The translations under genes were made by a program, and so were the position numbers. This document shows positions 44,035 to 55,403 of a stretch of 64,000 bases of DNA, in pieces (positions within the stretch are counted from its first letter, which is position 1; each line of letters opens with the position of its first letter). The DNA comes from Dokdonella fugitiva. Its GTDB lineage: Bacteria > Pseudomonadota > Gammaproteobacteria > Xanthomonadales > Rhodanobacteraceae. The notes below the pieces were generated by a model. That model had not been told where the DNA came from, searched no databases, and saw only the letters and a program-made list of their open reading frames with translations. Location of the stretch: positions 62,001 to 126,000 of the forward strand of contig NZ_SLWQ01000009.1 of NCBI RefSeq assembly GCF_004342425.1. Reading direction: 5' to 3'.

Positions 44035-44734
44035 TTCTTGCCCTCCGTGACCTGGGCCGGCGACGTTTCTGGGTGGCCGTCGGCCGGAGCGGCCGGCGGC
44101 GTCGCGGGCTTGGCCGCGGCTGCCCGAGGCGCATCCTTGGAAGCGCTTGCGGCGGCGCCGTCCTTGTCGTCGTTGCCGGCCTCCGGCTTATGCAGCTTCA
44201 CTTCCATGGAGAAGGCGTACGGCAGCTTCTTGTCGGCTTCCCTCGTACCCGCCTTGTTCTCGATCTTGCGCAGGTCCGAACGCCCCATCCATGGCGAAGC
44301 ATCGATATTGCGCATGTAACTCGCGACACGGGAATTCGATTCGGCCGTGCCTTCCAGGGTGAGCAGGTCGCCGACCTGCTTCATCGTGCTCAGCCGCGCG
44401 CCATCGGGGATCGTCTTCACCATCTCGTCGAACAGATGGACCATCTGCGAGCGGTTCGACTGCAGCTGCTCGATGATCTCCTTGCGCGTCAGCAGCTGGG
44501 AACGCCGCTTGTCGAGCTCCTGGATCTCCTCGATCTTCTTGTCGAGGTTCTGGATTTCCTGTTGCAGGTACGCGTTGCGCGAATCCTGGTCGTCGATGAG
44601 GTACCCCATCCAGGACATCGCGGCGAGGAACGCGACGACGGCGACCGCGGCCGCGGTCGCGAGCATCATGTAGAACTCGCGCTCGCGCTGCTTGCGCCGC
44701 TCGGCTCGCCAGGGCAGGAGGTTGATGTTGGCCA

Positions 44735-44735
<1 letters not shown>
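44031..44735 (-). CDS. pilN: type IV pilus assembly protein PilN
   Basis: A 234-residue membrane protein. The N-terminal NINLLPWR motif is the conserved PilM-binding segment, followed by a transmembrane helix and a coiled coil (NAYLQQEIQNLDKKIEEIQEL), then a periplasmic domain. The Ala/Pro-rich tail is a disordered extension. It forms the PilN/PilO heterodimer bridging PilM to PilP. TGATG coupling with pilM. Confidence 0.95.
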
Positions 44736-45817
<1,082 letters not shown>

Positions 45818-45842
45818 TTACGAGCGAAAGATGCGCCGTTAC

Positions 45843-45871
45843 ATTAAATACGATGATTAACGGTTTTTCAA
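45843..45871 (-). promoter_or_regulatory. sigma-70-type promoter for pilM
   Basis: On the minus strand TTGAAA (45871-45866), a 17-base spacer and TTTAAT (45848-45843) make a near-consensus promoter. The start codon follows about 50 bases after the -10 box. It sits in the AT-richer divergent gap between pilM and ponA. Confidence 0.7.
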
Positions 45872-46028
45872 CAGCTGTCCAGCCCTGTGGCAAACTTGAG
45901 GCGAGACAGTGGCTTATCCGAGATTTCCCCAGTACGGCCGGCCCCGACGCCTGTCCGGCGATACAGCATACGCTCTATACTCTGACACTTACCGCACATA
46001 CTTTGACTGGCATCACAAGTCCCGCCGC

Positions 46029-48509
46029 ATGACGATCTTTCTCCGCCTGCTGCGCTATGCGCTGTATCTGGCGCTGGCCGGTGTCCTCCTCGGCGGACTC
46101 GCGCTCGGCACCGCCTATTGGCTCATCGCGCCGCGCCTGCCGTCGGTCGACATGCTCAAGGACGTGCGGCTGCAGGTGCCGCTGCGCATCGACACCGCGG
46201 ATGGCAAGCTGATCGCGACCTTCGGCGAGACCAAGCGCACGCCGGTCCATATCGAAAACGTGCCGCTGCGCCTCAAGCAGGCCTTCCTCGCCGCCGAGGA
46301 CGCGGATTTCTACAGCCATCGCGGCATCGACCTCGGCGGCATCGCGCGCGCGGTCTGGCTCACCGTCACGACCGGCAGCAAGCACGTCGCCGGCGGCAGC
46401 ACGATCACGCAGCAGGTCGCGCGCATGTTCTTCCTCAGCCCGGAAGTCAGCTATACGCGCAAGCTCTCGGAGATCTTCCTCGCCTTCCGCATCGAGAACG
46501 CGCTGAGCAAGGACGAAATCCTCGAGCTCTACCTCAACAAGAGCTTTTTCGGCCATCGCTCCTACGGCGTCGCCGCCGCGGCGGAGTTCTATTACGGCAA
46601 GGCGCTCGACCAGCTCAGCCTCGCCGAATGCGCGATGCTGGCGTCGATCCCCAAGTTCCCGTCCACCGGCAACCCGCTCAGCCGGCCGCAGCGCGCGCGC
46701 GAGCGGCGCGCCTACGTGCTCGGCCGCATGCTGGAGAACCGGTTCATCGACCAGGCCGCGTACGACGCGGCGATGGCCGAGGCCGACACGGCCCAGCCGC
46801 ATGAAGCGCCGGTCGAGGTCGATGCGCCGTACTTCGCCGAACTCGTGCGCCTGGAGGCGATCGAGCGCCTCGGCAACAACGCGCTGACCGACGGCTATCG
46901 CGTCCGCACCACGCTCGATGCGTCCCTGCAGGAAGCGGCCAACAGCGCACTGCGCAACGGCCTCATGACCTACGACGAGCGCCACGGATGGCGCGGCGCC
47001 GAGGGCCACAAGGACCTCCCGGCGGATGCCGGCAAGGACGCATGGAACGAGGCGCTGGACGAATACCGGCCCGTCGGCGGACTCGCACCCGCGCTCGTCA
47101 TCGAATCCGACCGGGAGGGTGCGACGCTCTACCTCGCCGACGGCCAGAGCATCTCGCTCGAGCTGCCCGCGGTCGCCTGGGCGCGCCCCCGCATCGACGA
47201 GGACCGCCGCGGCAGTGCGCCCAAGTCGGTCGCGGACGTGCTCAAGCGCGGCGACATCGTGCGCGTCGCGCGCGACGCGGAAGGCGCCTGGCGGCTGACG
47301 CAACTGCCGGTCGCCGAGGCCGCGCTCGTCGCGCTCGATCCGCAGGACGGCGCGGTACGCAGCCTCGTCGGCGGCTTCAGCTTCCAGCGCAGCAAGTTCA
47401 ACCGCGCGACGCAGAGCGCGCGCCAGCCCGGCTCCGGTTTCAAGCCGTTCCTCTACTCGGCCGCGTTCGAGCATGGCTTCACGCCCGCGTCCGTGCTCAA
47501 TGACGCACCGGTGCAGTTCCCCGATCCGTCCAAGCCGGATGGCGTCTGGATGCCGAAGAACGACGACGACACGTTCCAGGGCCCGATCCGCCTGCGCGAA
47601 GCGCTGGTCAAGTCGGTGAACCTCGTGTCGGTGCGCCTGCTCGACGCGATCGGCGTGCGCTACGCGCGCGAGTACATCACGCGCTTCGGCCTCGCGCCGG
47701 AGCAGATTCCCGAGAACCTGTCGATGGCGCTCGGCACGGCCTCGGTCGCGCCGATCGCGATGGCGCGCGGCTACGCGGTGTTCGCGAACGGCGGCTACCT
47801 CGTCGATCCGTACTACATCAGCGAGATCGCCGACCGCGACGGCAAGATCGTCTACCGCGCCGATCCTGCCGTCGTGTGCACCACCTGCCCCGAGCACGCG
47901 CTCGCCCAGGCACCGGCGACGCCAGTCGCGGACGGCGCGGCGGCGACGAGCGCGCTGAACCCGCTCGGCGACGCGCACGCGGCGCCGCCCTCGACGCCGG
48001 GCGACGGCGCCACGCACAGCGCGCCGCGCGCGATCGACGCGCGCAACGCCTACCTCGTGACGTCGCTGATGCGCGACGTCGTGCGTCGCGGCACGGGTTC
48101 GGCGGCGATGTCGCTCAAGCGCAACGATCTCGCCGGCAAGACCGGCACGACCAACGACCACCGCGACGCGTGGTTCTCCGGCTTCAACGCCAAGCTCGTC
48201 GCGAGCTGCTGGGTCGGCTTCGACGACTTCAGCTCGCTCGGCCGCGGCGAATTCGGCGCCAAGGCCGCGCTGCCCATCTGGATCGACTTCATGCGCGTCG
48301 CGCTCAGGGACGTGCCCGAACAGCCGTTCGACATGCCGCCCGGCATCGCGCGCGTGCGCATCGACGCCGCCACCGGACTGCTCGCCGCTGCCGGCGATCC
48401 CGGTGCGATCCTCGAAGTCATGAAGACCGAGGACGCGACACGCCTCGCTTCGCAGCCGCCGCCGACCGACGAAACCAGCGAGCAGCACGAAGCCTACGAC
48501 GTGTTCTGA
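46029..48509 (+). CDS. mrcA: penicillin-binding protein 1A
   Basis: An 826-residue bifunctional peptidoglycan synthase. Residues about 5-25 form the anchor helix. The glycosyltransferase domain (about 45-230) shows AAEDADFYSHRGID, GGSTITQQVARM and LELYLNKSFFG. The transpeptidase (about 410-760) shows Ser in RQPGSGFKPFLY (SxxK in shifted form: SGFK), SVN in KSVNLVS and KTG in LAGKTGTTNDH. ATG 46029 is preferred; a GTG 120 bases upstream is in frame but lacks coding character. Divergent from the pil operon, as usual in Gammaproteobacteria. Confidence 0.96.
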   Translation: MTIFLRLLRYALYLALAGVLLGGLALGTAYWLIAPRLPSVDMLKDVRLQVPLRIDTADGKLIATFGETKRTPVHIENVPLRLKQAFLAAEDADFYSHRGIDLGGIARAVWLTVTTGSKHVAGGSTITQQVARMFFLSPEVSYTRKLSEIFLAFRIENALSKDEILELYLNKSFFGHRSYGVAAAAEFYYGKALDQLSLAECAMLASIPKFPSTGNPLSRPQRARERRAYVLGRMLENRFIDQAAYDAAMAEADTAQPHEAPVEVDAPYFAELVRLEAIERLGNNALTDGYRVRTTLDASLQEAANSALRNGLMTYDERHGWRGAEGHKDLPADAGKDAWNEALDEYRPVGGLAPALVIESDREGATLYLADGQSISLELPAVAWARPRIDEDRRGSAPKSVADVLKRGDIVRVARDAEGAWRLTQLPVAEAALVALDPQDGAVRSLVGGFSFQRSKFNRATQSARQPGSGFKPFLYSAAFEHGFTPASVLNDAPVQFPDPSKPDGVWMPKNDDDTFQGPIRLREALVKSVNLVSVRLLDAIGVRYAREYITRFGLAPEQIPENLSMALGTASVAPIAMARGYAVFANGGYLVDPYYISEIADRDGKIVYRADPAVVCTTCPEHALAQAPATPVADGAAATSALNPLGDAHAAPPSTPGDGATHSAPRAIDARNAYLVTSLMRDVVRRGTGSAAMSLKRNDLAGKTGTTNDHRDAWFSGFNAKLVASCWVGFDDFSSLGRGEFGAKAALPIWIDFMRVALRDVPEQPFDMPPGIARVRIDAATGLLAAAGDPGAILEVMKTEDATRLASQPPPTDETSEQHEAYDVF

Positions 48510-49120
48510 TGGGCGGCCGCGGCGCCATGCGCACGCAGGAAGCGCGCCGCCGCATCGCCATCGAGGCGGCGCGGTTGATCAGCGAAACGGGACTGCGCGA
48601 CTACCGGCAGGCGAAGCAGAAGGCCGCGGCGCGCCTCGGCATCTTCGACGAAACCTCGCTGCCGAAGAACGCCGAGATCGAGGACGCGCTGCGCGAATAC
48701 CAGCGCCTGTTCCGCGCCGACGACCAGCCACGCATCCTGCGCGAGCGCCGCGAGGCGGCGCGCGAGGCGATGCGCTTCTTCGCGGATTTCGAGCCGCGGC
48801 TCGTCGGCGCGGTACTCGAAGGCACCGCCGACGCGCATTCGGCCGTCTGCCTGCACCTGTACACCGACCAGCCGGACGCCGTGATCGCCCTGCTGCAGGA
48901 GCGGCGCATCGCGTACGACGAGGAATCGCGCCGCATCCGCCTCGATCGCGACACCGCGCGCGATTATCCGACGCTGCGCTTCAGCGCGGGCGGTACACCG
49001 ATCGACATCACCATGCTGCCGTACGACCTGCTGCGCCAGGCGCCGCTCGACCGCGTCAGCGAAAGACCGATGCGCCGCGCCACCGCGGCGATGCTGGACG
49101 CACTGCTGGCCGACGCGTGA
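48509..49120 (+). CDS. conserved hypothetical protein downstream of PBP1A
   Basis: A 203-residue soluble protein. The helical N-terminus (about 8-50, RRRIAIEAARLISETGLRDYRQAKQKAAARLG) resembles a DNA- or RNA-binding helix set. The second half is alpha/beta (CLHLYTDQPDAVIALLQERR, PIDITMLPYDLLRQAP). Related conserved proteins occur in Lysobacterales; I recognise no functional family. Start ATG 48509 overlaps the PBP1A stop (TGATG); ATG 48527 is an alternative. No catalytic motif is evident. Confidence 0.65.
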   Translation: MGGRGAMRTQEARRRIAIEAARLISETGLRDYRQAKQKAAARLGIFDETSLPKNAEIEDALREYQRLFRADDQPRILRERREAAREAMRFFADFEPRLVGAVLEGTADAHSAVCLHLYTDQPDAVIALLQERRIAYDEESRRIRLDRDTARDYPTLRFSAGGTPIDITMLPYDLLRQAPLDRVSERPMRRATAAMLDALLADA

Positions 49121-49209
49121 AGCACCGGGGCGATCAGGCCGGCGCTGCGCTCCGACGCAGCATGGGTCGCGACGGACGCGAGCGGCGGCGATTCCCCCGC
49201 TCGCGCACG

Positions 49210-49232
49210 CGCCGCGCACGAAGCGCGCGGCG
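49210..49232 (-). terminator. hairpin after gltA
   Basis: CGCCGCGC-7-GCGCGGCG is a perfect eight-base stem beginning nine bases past the gltA stop. T-tract is absent, so termination strength is uncertain. Confidence 0.4.
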
Positions 49233-49240
49233 CTTGCCGG

Positions 49241-50536
49241 TCAGCGCTTGCCGATCGCCACGTAGTCGCGCTTGGGCGAGCCGGTGTAGATCTGGCGCGG
49301 GCGGCCGATCTTGGTTTCCTGGTCGTTGTGCTGTTCGAGCCAGTGCGCGACCCAGCCGGCGGTGCGCGCGATCGCGAACATCACGGTGAACATCTCGGTC
49401 GGGATCTTCAGCGCCTTGTAGATGATGCCCGAGTAGAAATCGACGTTCGGATACAGCTTGCGTTCGACGAAGTAGGAATCCTTGAGCGCGGCCTGCTCGA
49501 GTTCCATCGCGACGTCGAGCAGCGGGTCGCTGACGTTGAGGTCCTTGAGCACCCTGTGGCACATCTCGCGGATGATCGTCGCGCGCGGATCGAAGTTCTT
49601 GTAGACGCGATGGCCGAAGCCCATGAGGCGGAAGCCTGAGTTCTTGTCCTTGGCCTTCTCGACCGCCTTGCCGACGTTCTTCGCGTCGCCGATCTCGCCG
49701 AGCATCTTCAGCACGGCCTCGTTCGCGCCGCCATGGGCAGGACCCCACAGCGCTGCGATGCCTGCGGCGACGCACGCGTACGGGTTGGCGCCGGTCGAGC
49801 CGACCAGGCGCACGGTCGAGGTCGACGCATTCTGCTCGTGATCGGCGTGCAGGATGAACAGCAGGTCGAGCGCCTTGGCCGCGACGGGGTTGAGGTCGAG
49901 CGGCTCGCTCGGCACCTCGAACATCATGTGCAGGAAGCGCGTGACGTAGTCTAGGTTGTTGCGCGGGTAGCGGATCGGCCAGCCGATCGAGTAGCGGTAA
50001 GCGGCCGCGGCGATCGTCGGCATCTTGGCGATCAGGCGGATCGCGGCGAGGCGGCGCTGCTCCGGATCGTTGAGGTCGAGCGTGTCGTGGTAGAACGCCG
50101 ACAGCGACGCGATCGAGGCACACAGCATCGCCATGGGGTGCGCGTCGTAGTGGAAGCCGTGCAGGAAGTTCTTCAGCGCCTCGTGCATCATCGTGTGATG
50201 CGTGATCTCGTGCTCGAACGCCGCGTTCTGCGCCGCGTTCGGCAGCTCGCCGTTGATGAGCAGGTAGGCGACTTCGAGGAAGTTCGACTGCTTGGCGAGC
50301 TGGTCGATCGGATAGCCGCGATAGAGCAGCACGCCGGCATCGCCGTCGATGAAGGTGACCGCGCTGCGCGTCGCCGCGGTCGACATGAAACCCGGATCGA
50401 AGGTGAAGTAGCCGGTTTCCTTGTTGAGCTTGCCGATGTCGAAGGCAGGATCACCGAGCGTACCGGTGACCACCGGCAGCTGGGTGGCCTTGTTCGTCGC
50501 GGGGTCGGTGAGCTGGACGGTTTTGCTGTCTGACAC
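49241..50536 (-). CDS. gltA: citrate synthase (type II)
   Basis: A 431-residue TCA-cycle enzyme that condenses acetyl-CoA and oxaloacetate. The active-site blocks are [29 protein letters not shown] and [15 protein letters not shown], with the C-terminal [11 protein letters not shown]. Length matches the hexameric Gram-negative form. GTG 50536 is used, with AAGGAG upstream. It is followed by a hairpin and transcribed alone. Confidence 0.97.
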   Translation of the reverse strand: MSDSKTVQLTDPATNKATQLPVVTGTLGDPAFDIGKLNKETGYFTFDPGFMSTAATRSAVTFIDGDAGVLLYRGYPIDQLAKQSNFLEVAYLLINGELPNAAQNAAFEHEITHHTMMHEALKNFLHGFHYDAHPMAMLCASIASLSAFYHDTLDLNDPEQRRLAAIRLIAKMPTIAAAAYRYSIGWPIRYPRNNLDYVTRFLHMMFEVPSEPLDLNPVAAKALDLLFILHADHEQNASTSTVRLVGSTGANPYACVAAGIAALWGPAHGGANEAVLKMLGEIGDAKNVGKAVEKAKDKNSGFRLMGFGHRVYKNFDPRATIIREMCHRVLKDLNVSDPLLDVAMELEQAALKDSYFVERKLYPNVDFYSGIIYKALKIPTEMFTVMFAIARTAGWVAHWLEQHNDQETKIGRPRQIYTGSPKRDYVAIGKR

Positions 50537-50882
50537 GGGGAGCTCCTTCTGGCACGGCGGGCGCGGCCGGCCGGGTGCGGCGCCACGCCTGCACGATGGG
50601 TGCATTCGGCGATCACGGAGGGACCGCGATCAACGCACAATTATTGCATGGCGCACCGGCGACGGTACGCCGCGCACGGCAAACGCGGCGTAAACGAGGG
50701 TCGTACGGCGAGCGCGGACGAAGCGCGCGAACGCGAACGCCGGCACGGGGCCGGCGTTCGGAAAATCACATGCAGGTATGTCCGGTCCCGATCGGCGCAT
50801 GTCTCGGGGCTGGCGCCGGATGGAACGGCCCCCGGGGCGGCGTACAGCCGTGGACGGCCCGGGGGTAAAAAGCCTGCCGGCC
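50537..50882. other. gene-free stretch between gltA and rpmE2
   Basis: 346 bases. A long GC hairpin (CCCCCGGGC/GCCCCGGGGG around 50828-50866) lies just past rpmE2 without a T-run. On the minus strand a weak AATAAT -10-like box near 50638 may serve gltA; no clear -35 was found. Confidence 0.4.
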
Positions 50883-51125
50883 TTACTTGGCGTAGCGGCG
50901 GCGGAACTTGTCGACGCGACCGGCGGTGTCGACGATTTTCTGCTTGCCCGTGAAGAACGGGTGCGAGTGGCTGGAGATTTCCACCTTGATCAGCGGATAT
51001 TCCTCGCCGTCCTCCCACTTGATCGTTTCCTTGCTCGTCATCGTCGACTTCGTGAGAAACGCGAAATCGCTCGAGACGTCCTGGAACACGACCGGCTTGT
51101 AGTTCGGATGGATGTCGGCTTTCAT
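50883..51125 (-). CDS. rpmE2: large ribosomal subunit protein bL31, type B (zinc-free)
   Basis: An 80-residue ribosomal protein: [12 protein letters not shown] opens it and [11 protein letters not shown] is the family core. There are no Cys, so it is the zinc-free C-minus (type B) paralogue that replaces the zinc form under zinc shortage. ATG 51125 lies 39 bases below a candidate -10. No Zur-like box was recognised. Confidence 0.93.
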   Translation of the reverse strand: MKADIHPNYKPVVFQDVSSDFAFLTKSTMTSKETIKWEDGEEYPLIKVEISSHSHPFFTGKQKIVDTAGRVDKFRRRYAK

Positions 51126-51163
51126 GGGCTGGCTCCGCGGTTCGGCCGCGATAAAAGAGCGGT

Positions 51164-51193
51164 AGTTTAGCCCGCTCCCGAGCGCCGGCGCAA
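51164..51193 (-). promoter_or_regulatory. candidate promoter of rpmE2
   Basis: On the minus strand TTGCGC (51193-51188), an 18-base spacer and TAAACT (51169-51164). The match is moderate; position, 38 bases before the ATG in a 77-base gap, is right. Confidence 0.35.
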
Positions 51194-51202
51194 GCTGCCG
51201 GC

Positions 51203-52132
51203 TCAGCCCCGTCCCGCCGCGCCCAAGGCGGTCGCGACCAGCGCCTCGAACCGGCCTTGGTCCACCGCCAGCACGATGTTCGCGTTCGGCCGGCCGCCGA
51301 GCCGGTCGTGCCAGTCGACCACGGTCGCGCCGCGGCCGAGCCCGGAGGCGAGCTCGATCGCGACATGATGGCGCTCGGCCTGGACGACGATCGACGGGTC
51401 CAGCGCGACCGCCATCGCGAGCGCGTCGGCGGCGATCATGCCGCGGCCGCGCGAGCGGTTGAATGCGCGCGCCTTGCGCGAAATCGCCGCGTAGAACCGC
51501 GCACGCGCGTCGCCGGCATCGAGCATGCGTTCGAACGCCTCGAACGTCATCGCATGGCGCAGGCACGCTTCCCAGTCGACGAGGTCGAACTGCGGCCACT
51601 CGGAGAACACGACGTGCGCGGCCTCGGGGTCGAAGCCGATGTTGAACTCGACCGGGGCGAGGTGGATGTTGCCGCGGCCGGTCACCGCGCCGCCCATGAC
51701 GACGAGGCGCGCGATGCGCGAGGGCAAGTCCGGATCGAGCCGCAGGGCGAGCGCGAGGTTGGTCAGCGGCGCCAGCGCGACGAGGGTCAGCTCGCCCGGC
51801 CGCGCGCGTGCGAGCCGCACGATCGCCGCCGCGGCGTGCTCGTCGGCGGCGCGACGCGTCGCCGGCAGGTAGGCAGTGTCGCCGAAGCCGTCCTCGCCGT
51901 GGACGAACCCGGCGCCCGGCGCCGGCAGCACGAGCGCACTCGGGCAACCGGCGAACACGGGCGTGTCCACGCCGATCGTCTCGACCAGCTTGAGCGCGTT
52001 GCCGACCGTGTGCGCGAGGCCGACGTTGCCGGCGGCGATGCACAGGCCCGCGACGCGCGCGTGCGCATGCGCCATGAGGATCGCGAGCGCGTCGTCGACG
52101 CCCGGGTCGGTATCGATCAGCAGTGTCGTCAT
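51203..52132 (-). CDS. inosine-uridine nucleoside hydrolase family protein
   Basis: A 309-residue nucleoside N-ribohydrolase. The calcium-binding N-terminus is [12 protein letters not shown], with further ligand-like segments [29 protein letters not shown] and a late [12 protein letters not shown] (Asp). It cleaves nucleosides to base and ribose, for salvage, in the cytoplasm. It starts from ATG 52132, and recG ends 34 bases upstream. Base preference is not predicted. Confidence 0.92.
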   Translation of the reverse strand: MTTLLIDTDPGVDDALAILMAHAHARVAGLCIAAGNVGLAHTVGNALKLVETIGVDTPVFAGCPSALVLPAPGAGFVHGEDGFGDTAYLPATRRAADEHAAAAIVRLARARPGELTLVALAPLTNLALALRLDPDLPSRIARLVVMGGAVTGRGNIHLAPVEFNIGFDPEAAHVVFSEWPQFDLVDWEACLRHAMTFEAFERMLDAGDARARFYAAISRKARAFNRSRGRGMIAADALAMAVALDPSIVVQAERHHVAIELASGLGRGATVVDWHDRLGGRPNANIVLAVDQGRFEALVATALGAAGRG

Positions 52133-52165
52133 CGACGCATTATCCCCGCACGCACGCGGCGTCGG

Positions 52166-54277
52166 CTAGGCTCCGGCATAGCGCGCGGCGCCGCCGATCC
52201 AGCGCGCGACGAGCCGCTCCGCGGCGGGTGCGTGGTCGCGCAGCATCGCCTCGCCGATGCGCTGCACCTGCGGCAGCAGGTGCGCGTCGCGCGCGAGGTC
52301 GGCGACGCGGAACATGAGCTGGCCGGTCTGGCGCGTGCCGAGCAGTTCGCCGGGCCCGCGCAGCTCGAGGTCCTTCTCCGCGATGCGGAAGCCGTCGGCG
52401 GTCTCGCGCATGGCTTCGAGCCGCGCGCGCGCGGTCGACGACAGCGGCGTGCGGTACAGCAGCACGCAGCTCGACGACGCGCTGCCGCGGCCGACGCGCC
52501 CGCGTAGCTGGTGCAGCTGGGCGAGGCCGAGGCGCTCGGCGTTCTCGATCACCATGAGGCTCGCGTTCGGCACGTCGACCCCGACCTCGATCACGGTCGT
52601 CGCGACCAGCAGGCGCGTGTCGCCGCGCTTGAACGCGTCCATCGTTGCCTGCTTCTCCTTCGGCTTCAGCCGGCCGTGCACGAGGCCGATGCGCAAGCCG
52701 GGCAGCGCCGCGGTCAGCTCGGCGAACGCGACCTCGGCGGCCTGCGCCTCGAGTTGCTCGGATTCCTCGATCAGCGTGCAGACCCAGTAGGCCTGGCGGC
52801 CTTCGGCGCAGGCGGCACGGATCCGCTCGATCACCTCGCCGCGGCGCGAAGACGAAATCGCGACGGTCTGCACCGGCGTGCGTCCGGGCGGCAGTTCGTC
52901 GATGACGGACACGTCGAGGTCGGCATACGCGGTCATCGCCAGCGTGCGCGGGATCGGCGTCGCGGTGAGCACGAGCTGGTGCGGCACGCGGTCGCCGTCG
53001 CGCCCCTTGTCGCGCAGCGCGAGGCGCTGGTGCACGCCGAAGCGATGCTGCTCGTCGATGATCGCGAGGCCGAGGTTGCGGAATGCGACGCCTTCCTGCA
53101 GCAGCGCGTGCGTGCCGATCACCAGCGGCGCGCCTTCGGCCACCGCGGCGAGCGCGGCGCTGCGCGCGCGCCCGGTCACCTTGCCGGCGAGCCAGACCGG
53201 CTCGATGCCGAGCGGCTGCAGCCAGGCGCGGAACGTGTTGCAGTGCTGCTCGGCGAGCAATTCGGTCGGTGCGACGAGGGCCGCCTGCGCGCCCGCTTCG
53301 GCGGCGGCGAGCGCGGCGAGTGCGGCGACGACGGTCTTGCCGGAGCCGACGTCGCCTTGCACGAGCCTCAGCATCGGCTTGGCGCGCGCGAGGTCGCGCT
53401 CGATCTCGGCGCCGACGCGCTCCTGCGCGCGCGTGAGCGCGTACGGCAGGTTCGCGCGCAGTGCGCGGCGCAGGCGACCATCGCCCGCGAGCGGCGGCGC
53501 GCCGTGTCGACGCACCTGCGCGCGCAGGCGCTTGAGGCTCAGGTGATGGGTGAGAAGTTCCTCGAAGGCGAGGCGCTGCTGCGCCGGATGGCGTCCGCCG
53601 AGCAGCGCCGCGACGTCGGCGTCGGGCGGCGGGTGATGCAGCAGCAGCAACGACGCGCGCAGCGAATCGAGGCCGAGCCGCGCACGCAGCTCGGCCGGAA
53701 TCAACTCGAGCACGTCGTCGGCGGGCAGGCGTTCGAGCGCGCGTGCGATCACGCCGGCGAGGCGCTTCTGGCCAAGGCCTTCGGTGCTCGGGTAGACCGG
53801 CGTCAGCGCCTGCTCCGCGGTGGCGACCATGCCGGCGGCGATGCGCCGGTACTCCGGATGGACGATCTCCGGGCCGTGCGCGCCGTAACGCACCTCGCCG
53901 TAGCAGAGGATGCGCGCGCCGGGCGCGAACTGCTCGGCCTGGGCGCGGTTGAAGTGGAAGAAGCGCAGGGTCAACGTCGCCTGCGATGCGTCGACGAGCG
54001 CGACGCGCAATTGCGGGCGATAGCGGAAACCGCGCTCGACTGCCTCGACGACGCCCTCGACCTGCGCGCTCTCGCCGATGCGCAGCTCGCGGATCGGCGT
54101 GATGCGCGTGCGGTCCTCGTAGCGCAGCGGCAGGTGGAACCACAGGTCCTGCACGCGCGCGAGCCCGAGCCGGCCGAGCGCTCCGGCGAGCGCGGGCCCG
54201 ACGCCGGGCAGCGTCGTCAGCGGCGCGAGGCCGCTGTCGGCGAGGGCGACGGTGGAACGGGCGGCGCGCGACGGCAT
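52166..54277 (-). CDS. recG: ATP-dependent DNA helicase RecG
   Basis: A 703-residue superfamily 2 helicase that remodels stalled forks and Holliday junctions. The wedge domain (about 50-160) precedes the helicase core with QGDVGSGKTVVA (Walker A), DEQHRFGV (DExH) and TATPIPRTLAM. The C-terminal helicase half has ATTVIEVGVDVPNA and RGRVGRG, and ends with the TRG motif region LLGTRQTGQ. ATG 54277. It follows the conserved spoT-ridA block with one membrane gene inserted on the other strand. Confidence 0.97.
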   Translation of the reverse strand: MPSRAARSTVALADSGLAPLTTLPGVGPALAGALGRLGLARVQDLWFHLPLRYEDRTRITPIRELRIGESAQVEGVVEAVERGFRYRPQLRVALVDASQATLTLRFFHFNRAQAEQFAPGARILCYGEVRYGAHGPEIVHPEYRRIAAGMVATAEQALTPVYPSTEGLGQKRLAGVIARALERLPADDVLELIPAELRARLGLDSLRASLLLLHHPPPDADVAALLGGRHPAQQRLAFEELLTHHLSLKRLRAQVRRHGAPPLAGDGRLRRALRANLPYALTRAQERVGAEIERDLARAKPMLRLVQGDVGSGKTVVAALAALAAAEAGAQAALVAPTELLAEQHCNTFRAWLQPLGIEPVWLAGKVTGRARSAALAAVAEGAPLVIGTHALLQEGVAFRNLGLAIIDEQHRFGVHQRLALRDKGRDGDRVPHQLVLTATPIPRTLAMTAYADLDVSVIDELPPGRTPVQTVAISSSRRGEVIERIRAACAEGRQAYWVCTLIEESEQLEAQAAEVAFAELTAALPGLRIGLVHGRLKPKEKQATMDAFKRGDTRLLVATTVIEVGVDVPNASLMVIENAERLGLAQLHQLRGRVGRGSASSSCVLLYRTPLSSTARARLEAMRETADGFRIAEKDLELRGPGELLGTRQTGQLMFRVADLARDAHLLPQVQRIGEAMLRDHAPAAERLVARWIGGAARYAGA

Positions 54278-54357
54278 GCGCCTAGGTTAGCAAGGCGAAT
54301 CGTGCGTCCGCGCGGGCGCGTGTAGGATCGGCGCGCTTCCCCGTGGCGGAGATCGGC

Positions 54358-54924
54358 GTGGACGAGTTCGAATACATTTCCGTACTGCTGTCGATCCTCA
54401 TCGGCCTCGGCGTCACGCAGCTGCTGTCGGGCATCGCGCGCCTGATCCGCGATGGCCGCGCGCTGGCGCCGGCATGGTGGATCTTCGTGGTCACCGCGAC
54501 GCTGCTGCTCGGCAACCTCCAGGTGTGGTGGATCGCGTTCGCCTGGCGCGGCGTGCAGGAGTGGACGTTCTTCTCCTACGTGACGTTCATGATCCAGCCG
54601 GTGCTGCTGTACCTGCTCGCGTACCTGGTATTGCCGGCCGACCTGCACCTCGACGGCGAAGCCCTCGCCCGCGCGTTCATCGCCAAGCGCAAGCCGTTCT
54701 ACGTGATCGTCGCGCTGGTGCCGCCGGCGACGTTCCTGCAGCAGTGGATGCTCGCGCACGCGGCGCCGCAACCGGACCTCGACACCGCGCTGCGCCTGGC
54801 GTGGTTCGCGCTCGCGCTGCCCGGCTACCTGTCGTCGCGGGTGCACGTGCAGGCCGCGGTCGCGACCGCGTCGTTCCTGCTGCTGCTCGCCTACATCAGC
54901 CTGCTGTTCCTGCGCATCCACTGA
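54358..54924 (+). CDS. multi-pass membrane protein of unknown function
   Basis: A 188-residue protein with about five to six hydrophobic helices (starting VLLSILIGLGVTQLLSGIARLI and ending SFLLLLAYISLLFL). A GTG start at 54358 with GGAG six bases upstream is chosen over GTG 54343. No recognised domain. It lies on the opposite strand between recG and ridA, an insertion into an otherwise conserved order. Confidence 0.7.
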   Translation: MDEFEYISVLLSILIGLGVTQLLSGIARLIRDGRALAPAWWIFVVTATLLLGNLQVWWIAFAWRGVQEWTFFSYVTFMIQPVLLYLLAYLVLPADLHLDGEALARAFIAKRKPFYVIVALVPPATFLQQWMLAHAAPQPDLDTALRLAWFALALPGYLSSRVHVQAAVATASFLLLLAYISLLFLRIH

Positions 54925-54935
54925 TGCGCGCGTGG

Positions 54936-55322
54936 TCAGTCGCCGAGCACCATGATCGCGTCGACCTCGACGTGCGCGCCGCGCGGCAGCGCCGCCACCT
55001 GGATCGTCGAGCGAGCCGGGTACGGCTCGCGGCAGTATTCGGCCATGACCGAATTCACCGCGGCGAAATCGCCGAGGTCGGTGAGGTAGATGCCGATGCG
55101 CACGACGTCGGCGAGCGAGCCGCCTGCGGCGGCGCACACCGCGGAAAGGTTCTCGAACACGCGCCGCGCCTGCCGGCTGATGTCACCGCCGACGAGTTCG
55201 CCGGTCGCCGGGTCGAGCGGGATCTGCCCGGACAAATAGACGGTATTGCCGGCGCGCACGGCCTGCGAATACGGGCCGATCGCCTTCGGCGCCTGGTCGG
55301 TGTGGATGATGCTGCGCGACAT
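54936..55322 (-). CDS. ridA: RidA family enamine/imine deaminase
   Basis: A 128-residue trimeric deaminase that hydrolyses reactive enamine/imine intermediates from threonine dehydratase. The N-terminus [24 protein letters not shown] and the C-terminal [23 protein letters not shown] with the essential Arg are intact. ATG 55322, 81 bases after the spoT stop. Confidence 0.95.
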   Translation of the reverse strand: MSRSIIHTDQAPKAIGPYSQAVRAGNTVYLSGQIPLDPATGELVGGDISRQARRVFENLSAVCAAAGGSLADVVRIGIYLTDLGDFAAVNSVMAEYCREPYPARSTIQVAALPRGAHVEVDAIMVLGD

Positions 55323-55403
55323 GTCGACTCCGGCTGCGGTGAACCGCGGAAGCTTGCGCGAGCACCATGCATTGCGCAAGGGCGCGCGCCGCATGCGCGG
55401 CGC

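Noticed and set aside
45953..45981. Promoter for ponA with TATACT as -10
   Set aside because: The -10 is good but no -35 near the right spacing; left unassigned.
45975..48488. 837-codon minus-strand frame over PBP1A
   Set aside because: Mirror of the PBP1A codons; PBP1A has complete catalytic motifs.
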